This document shows positions 36,203 to 38,956 of a stretch of DNA of 38,956 bases, piece by piece. Origin of the DNA: a virus. The translations under genes were made by a program, and so were the position numbers. The stretch's first letter is position 1; each line of letters begins with the position of its first letter. Below the pieces are notes generated by a model, which worked only from the letters and a program-made list of their open reading frames with translations, was not told the origin of the DNA and did not search any database. The DNA lies in the IMG/VR virus record IMGVR_UViG_3300005525_000010, positions 1-38,956 of that record. One strand, 5' to 3'.

Positions 36203-37063
36203 TCAGTTCCAGGTGAATTGGACGAACCCTCTCAGTGGAGCGGGTGTTCCGGTTGCGTTGTTGAGTATGATGAGGTTGAGGTAGGCGTTGTTCTGGATCT
36301 GTACGCAGTTTGCCTTGTGAGTGAAGAACACGGTTTCCGCCTCGGTGTTCTGCTCTCGAACAACATGAGTGGCAAGCGGTTTGACCAGAACGATGTGGCA
36401 GAAACCGCCCATGGCTGTGTTGCAGGTCACTTGCTCGATGCTGCGGATGCCGGTGTCACCGTTGGCCAACGGGATGAAGGACGAAATGGATCCGGTGCCG
36501 AGAGAGCTGTTGGATGCGTTGACGATGCCACCGATCGTTGTCAGTGAGACGATTCCGAATGTGGTTGATCGGTTGGAGACACCCTTGCTGTTGGTGTAGT
36601 TGACCGTGACGGTTCCGTTGCCGGTCATTGGAGCGGAGACAACGAAGTAGGCTTGGACTCCTTCTCCGTCAGTGTAACGGGGGAGTGTGGCCGACTGGAT
36701 CATGTCCTGGGCATCCAGCGTGTCCATGTCCACGAGTGGGTAGAACAGGAGGTAGTCGGCCAGAATGATGGTCAGCGGAACGGACGATGTGGATGTTCCT
36801 GCCGAGATGGCGAACAGGTGTTTGGTCTGTCCGCCGTCTGGTTCTGGTCCGGTGTAGATGCCTCGATTGGCTGACCCAGAGATCTGGGTCGCCTCGTATT
36901 GTGCTCCGACGTAGGCTTGATAGACGGGGATACCAGCGCCCACGGAACCGTCATACCATCGAGCTGCTGTGCCAGATGGAAGGGATGTCTTGAAGAAGAA
37001 CGACTGCCAGGATTGTCCGTCCTGAGTTGCCTGTGCCAGTGGTAGTATGCCGTTGAAACCCAT
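36203..37063 (-). CDS. Paralogous virion protein, copy 2
   Basis: A 286-aa protein, a diverged duplicate of the following gene: the YDGSxGxGIP, TLPRYTDGEGVQ, PLANGDTGIRS and FVQFTWN elements align. The N-terminus (MGFNGILPLAQATQDGQSWQ) differs from the other's MGFSSMDDLVNEITTNGKFI apart from the first three residues. It begins at TAATG overlapping the upstream stop. No enzyme motif or membrane segment is visible. Duplication may give two variants of a trimeric or ring-forming virion protein. Confidence 0.65.
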   Translation of the reverse strand: MGFNGILPLAQATQDGQSWQSFFFKTSLPSGTAARWYDGSVGAGIPVYQAYVGAQYEATQISGSANRGIYTGPEPDGGQTKHLFAISAGTSTSSVPLTIILADYLLFYPLVDMDTLDAQDMIQSATLPRYTDGEGVQAYFVVSAPMTGNGTVTVNYTNSKGVSNRSTTFGIVSLTTIGGIVNASNSSLGTGSISSFIPLANGDTGIRSIEQVTCNTAMGGFCHIVLVKPLATHVVREQNTEAETVFFTHKANCVQIQNNAYLNLIILNNATGTPAPLRGFVQFTWN

Positions 37064-37203
37064 TATTCCTCGTTTTCTTCAGGGGGGTTTCGCGGGACTA
37101 GGTCGGCGTGTGGAACTCCGTCTGGATGCTCTTCGCAGGTGTGCGGTGCATCCTCTTCTGTCGGCCACAACTGCCGCAGGCAATGGGGGCAGTAGTACTC
37201 CAC
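37063..37203 (-). CDS. Small zinc-finger-like protein
   Basis: A 46-aa protein from a GTG start 4 bases after the upstream stop: VEYYCPHCLRQLWPTEEDAP then HTCEEHPDGVPHADLV. The CPHC and HTCEEH sets could bind one zinc. The stop TAA overlaps the ATG of the next gene (TAATG). An alternative ATG two bases upstream would give a different, shorter frame that lacks this zinc pattern. Confidence 0.5.
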   Translation of the reverse strand: MEYYCPHCLRQLWPTEEDAPHTCEEHPDGVPHADLVPRNPPEENEE

Positions 37204-37207
37204 ATGA

Positions 37208-37648
37208 TCAATCGACGGTGACTGTGAGGGCACCGGCGGCGAACTGGGGCTGGATGCCGTTGGAGACTGAGAGCGAGGATGTGAGAGCGCCCTTGAAGAT
37301 GAGGTTTCCGGAGCCTGCCAGATCGGTGCCGATGCCGAAGTGGGTGAGGGTGTTGCTGCCGCCGGTGCATTGAGCGAACTGGACGAGGGCGGTGTTGCTG
37401 ATGGTGGAAGTGGTGAGCGTGAACCCGGATCCGGAGCGGGCCACGGCAACGCGGGCGTAGCCGGTGTAGCTGGCCTCGTTGGTGTTCTGGTTGCCTGACT
37501 CGCCCGGGTCTGCGGTGTGGAGGCTGATGTAGAACGATCCTGCGGAGGTGGATCCTCGCAGACCACCGGCGTTGCCGATGTGCGCGAAATCGACGTTGAG
37601 GAAGATGAGGTCGAGGAGATCCGCCTCGGCGGCGTTGGTCATTGACAT
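37208..37648 (-). CDS. Gp80-like tail-associated protein
   Basis: A 146-aa protein. SFYISLHTADPGESGNQNTN, YTGYARVAVARSGSGFTL, VQFAQCTGGSNTLTHFGIGT and IFKGALTSSLSVSNGIQPQF with the AAGALTVTVD end match the common phage family recorded as Gp80-like or tail-fibre-associated proteins. These share FxxAL/xTADPG at the N-terminus, THFGI in the middle and a terminal AGALTVTVD. The ATG follows a G-poor CTAGCCAAGCCTCACC with no Shine-Dalgarno. Its exact place in the particle is unknown. Confidence 0.7.
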   Translation of the reverse strand: MSMTNAAEADLLDLIFLNVDFAHIGNAGGLRGSTSAGSFYISLHTADPGESGNQNTNEASYTGYARVAVARSGSGFTLTTSTISNTALVQFAQCTGGSNTLTHFGIGTDLAGSGNLIFKGALTSSLSVSNGIQPQFAAGALTVTVD

Positions 37649-37667
37649 GGTGAGGCTTGGCTAGGTG

Positions 37668-37883
37668 TTACTTTGGGAGAGCGTACCAACCGGCGGGGAT
37701 GATGACTGTGGAAGGGCCGACGAGCTTCTGGTTTTTGTCGAAGCTGTAGACGCTGGCCTTGGTGGGTTTGGCCAGCATCACCGGGTCACCGCTTGGGACC
37801 AGAACCACCGTCGTCCGGCAGCCCAGGGAGGCCGTCAATGCGGCGGCGCAGGCGATCCTTGAGATCAGGCGGTGCTTTTCCAT
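37668..37883 (-). CDS. Small lipoprotein near the lysis region
   Basis: A 71-aa protein with an N-terminal signal: MEKHRLISRIACAAALTASLGC is basic, then hydrophobic, then a lipobox-like ASLGC. The mature part (TTVVLVPSGDPVMLAKPTKA then IPAGWYALPK) resembles phage lipoproteins of the type VPxGxPVxLxxPVxAxVY ... IPAGWYxLP. The first 98 bases overlap the 3' part of the upstream 56-aa gene in another frame. An outer-membrane spanin-like role is conceivable but unproven. Confidence 0.6.
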   Translation of the reverse strand: MEKHRLISRIACAAALTASLGCRTTVVLVPSGDPVMLAKPTKASVYSFDKNQKLVGPSTVIIPAGWYALPK

Positions 37884-37956
37884 GGGCAACATCGGGTGGC
37901 GGTGTTTCTCGGAGCCAGTCCAGGAGGGCCTTCAGGATCTGGTAGATCCAGTTCAC
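37786..37956 (-). CDS. Small amphipathic protein of the lysis region
   Basis: A 56-aa protein. The GTG start overlaps the upstream stop (GTGA) and the protein opens VNWIYQILKALLDWLRETPP, an amphipathic helix, then a short loop and DLKDRLRRRIDGLPG. Its 3' end overlaps the lipoprotein gene by 98 bases. It resembles small phage proteins with an N-terminal NWI...WLR helix. No transmembrane span is evident. Confidence 0.5.
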   Translation of the reverse strand: MNWIYQILKALLDWLRETPPPDVAHGKAPPDLKDRLRRRIDGLPGLPDDGGSGPKR

Positions 37957-38135
37957 TCGGACTTTTTCTCGGCGTCCTTGGCGGCGATCAGGCCGACACC
38001 GGCGGTGATGGCGGCGACGGTCGCGGCGATGTCGAAGTTCGTGGCGGGATCGTTGTCGAGCGCGGCGGTAAGAGCGCCGCCGACGGCGACGAGGATGGCA
38101 CCAATGCCGGCGAACGTGGTCTTGATGTTTTTCAT
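37953..38135 (-). CDS. Small membrane protein, holin-like candidate 1
   Basis: A 60-aa protein. MKNIKTTFAGIGAILVAVGG and DIAATVAAITAGVGLIAAKD provide two hydrophobic stretches separated by a short polar loop (DNDPATNF), ending in a charged KDAEKKSE tail. Two-span topology and size fit a holin-like protein. The ATG overlaps the upstream stop (ATGA). No endolysin lies next to it, so this is only a candidate. Confidence 0.55.
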   Translation of the reverse strand: MKNIKTTFAGIGAILVAVGGALTAALDNDPATNFDIAATVAAITAGVGLIAAKDAEKKSE

Positions 38136-38308
38136 TTCTTGATGGCTTTGTAGAGTGCGACTGCTGCGGCTATGAAGGCGAGGATGGCGGTCCCGAGTTG
38201 GAACCACTCGGTGAGTTGGGGAATGAGGCTGACAAGTCCGGCGGTGGCGGCCATGGCGAGTGAGACGCCGATGCCGCTGCCGCTGTTGGATGTGTCGGGT
38301 GGTTGCAT
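38132..38308 (-). CDS. Small membrane protein, holin-like candidate 2
   Basis: A 58-aa protein. IGVSLAMAATAGLVSLIPQL and GTAILAFIAAAVALYKAIKK are two hydrophobic segments with a short polar N-terminus (MQPPDTSNSGSG). The ATG at 38308 overlaps the upstream stop (TGATG). It is adjacent to the other two-span protein, so the two may act together as holin and antiholin, or as membrane anchors. It is below normal size cut-offs. Confidence 0.55.
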   Translation of the reverse strand: MQPPDTSNSGSGIGVSLAMAATAGLVSLIPQLTEWFQLGTAILAFIAAAVALYKAIKK

Positions 38309-38460
38309 CACTCAGGCTTGGGTTTCTGGGCGGCTGCGAGGATGAGATCGACGAGCGGGAGGGCGGCACGGGCGTTGGCCACGCCACCGGCCTTCACAGC
38401 TACGTCGATGAGTTGGAGCAGTTGGTTGGCCTGCTCCTGAGTGAGTTCGATCTTGATCAT
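38308..38460 (-). CDS. Small helical protein of the right-edge cluster
   Basis: A 50-aa protein. MIKIELTQEQANQLLQLIDV and AVKAGGVANARAALPLVDLI form two helices, a shape found in short phage proteins encoded next to holins, with Leu-rich faces that could mediate association. The ATG overlaps the upstream stop (ATGA), and its stop overlaps the next ATG. Its function is unknown. Confidence 0.55.
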   Translation of the reverse strand: MIKIELTQEQANQLLQLIDVAVKAGGVANARAALPLVDLILAAAQKPKPE

Positions 38461-38840
38461 GCGGCGGGAGCTTCGATCACGGGATCAGCGGGTGCAACGA
38501 TTTCCGGCTCAGGAGCGGGAGGAACCGGCGGCAACCATGGCAGCGGCGGAGCGATGACCGGAGGGTTGATCTGGTCAGCAATCTGCGCGGCGACGTTGGC
38601 TTCGATGGCCTTCTGATCGACCCCGTTGGCGAAGCACCAGTCGAGAACCTGCTGCTGGGTCAGATCCTTGTACGGCGTGAAGTTTCCACTCGGAGGCGCG
38701 AAAGACGCGCTGCCGTAGCAGGTGCCGCTGTACTTTCCATCGACACCGTTGCATCGCCAGTCGGCGGTGATGACGACGTTGGTTTTGTCGCCTTCGGTCG
38801 GCTTAACGAGAAGGCGTTCGATGATCCAAGAGATGTTCAT
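38457..38840 (-). CDS. DUF7936-like phage protein
   Basis: A 127-aa protein. NVVITADWRCNGVDGKYSGT, CYGSASFAPPSGNFTPYKDL and TQQQVLDWCFANGVDQKAIE match a widespread phage family (DUF7936-type by recollection) in which a beta barrel with CNGxDGxYSxxxYG is followed by FTPYxxLTxxQVxxW. The C-terminus is Pro-rich (PVIAPPLPWLPPVPPAPEP). It is the first gene after the fibre across the circular join. The ATG follows CCTAACCCATACCACC with no Shine-Dalgarno. The function is unknown. Confidence 0.7.
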   Translation of the reverse strand: MNISWIIERLLVKPTEGDKTNVVITADWRCNGVDGKYSGTCYGSASFAPPSGNFTPYKDLTQQQVLDWCFANGVDQKAIEANVAAQIADQINPPVIAPPLPWLPPVPPAPEPEIVAPADPVIEAPAA

Positions 38841-38851
38841 GGTGGTATGGG

Positions 38852-38956
38852 TTAGGCGTTAGCGAGCGTGGTGATGGTACCAGAGCTTCCACGGTATTTC
38901 AGCGCACCGGCTTCGACGTAGAGCTGGCCACCAGTCACGTTGGCAGTAGGAGCGGT
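38852..38956. repeat. Right copy of the 105-bp terminal repeat
   Basis: Identical to bases 1-105. Eleven bases separate this copy from the start codon at 38840, so the tail-fibre stop at base 1 and the gene at 38840 become neighbours when the ends are joined. Confidence 0.95.

Noticed and set aside
37098-37205. Alternative frame starting ATG at 37205 instead of the GTG at 37203
   Set aside because: It ends early, lacks the CPHC/HTCEEH pattern, and does not couple to the next gene.
1-38956. tRNA genes
   Set aside because: No cloverleaf-like cluster with T-loop signature was noticed by eye; a tRNA scan would be needed to exclude one.

Overview
This window is a complete tailed-phage genome (Caudoviricetes), assembled as a circle. 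Bases 1-105 are repeated exactly at 38852-38956, so the unique length is 38,851 bp. The operon at the left edge continues across the join into the genes at the right edge. The host cannot be fixed from the sequence. The DNA looks moderately GC-rich. Many genes with an intergenic leader start after A/C-rich, G-free sequence rather than a Shine-Dalgarno, while overlapping genes often have a GGAGG. No integrase, tRNA, CRISPR array, DNA polymerase, RNA polymerase or recognisable endolysin was found.

Layout. (1) The late operon is on the minus strand. It starts with the small and large terminase (9194 to 7142) and the portal, then runs through the scaffold, an N4-gp56-type major capsid protein, small head or tail proteins and a tail fibre (to base 1). 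It continues across the join (38840 leftward) into small membrane and lysis-region proteins, a Gp80-like protein, two paralogous virion proteins, a repeat-rich fibre, an adaptor-like and a nozzle-like tail protein, a small acetyltransferase-like protein and four large ejection-type proteins (to 23795). There is no tape measure, sheath or tube protein, so a podovirus particle is inferred. (2) The early/replication operon is also on the minus strand (23742 to 13346). It begins with a small HTH protein that is easily missed. It then encodes a RecT-like annealing protein, a RecE-like nuclease, a DUF669 protein, an SF2 helicase and a RuvC-like resolvase, followed by about fifteen small proteins chained by 4-nt ATGA/GTGA overlaps. 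It ends with a primase-helicase. (3) A plus-strand block (9316-13485) holds small unknown proteins, a C5 cytosine methyltransferase and a coiled-coil protein. Its intergenic DNA carries dyads, tandem repeats, a polypyrimidine tract and terminators.

The most unusual signals are these. A second 299-codon reading frame overlaps almost the whole cytosine methyltransferase gene and carries its own family-like motifs. An 18-bp gene-junction sequence is repeated five times; it encodes the last five residues of one gene plus the RBS and start of the next, and looks like a cassette-exchange seam. A small protein seems to join a sigma-4-like HTH to an alpha-CTD-like hairpin motif. Three promoter-like elements share a TTG-N20-CATYCT layout.

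All family calls come from reading motifs and from remembered family features. No database search was run.
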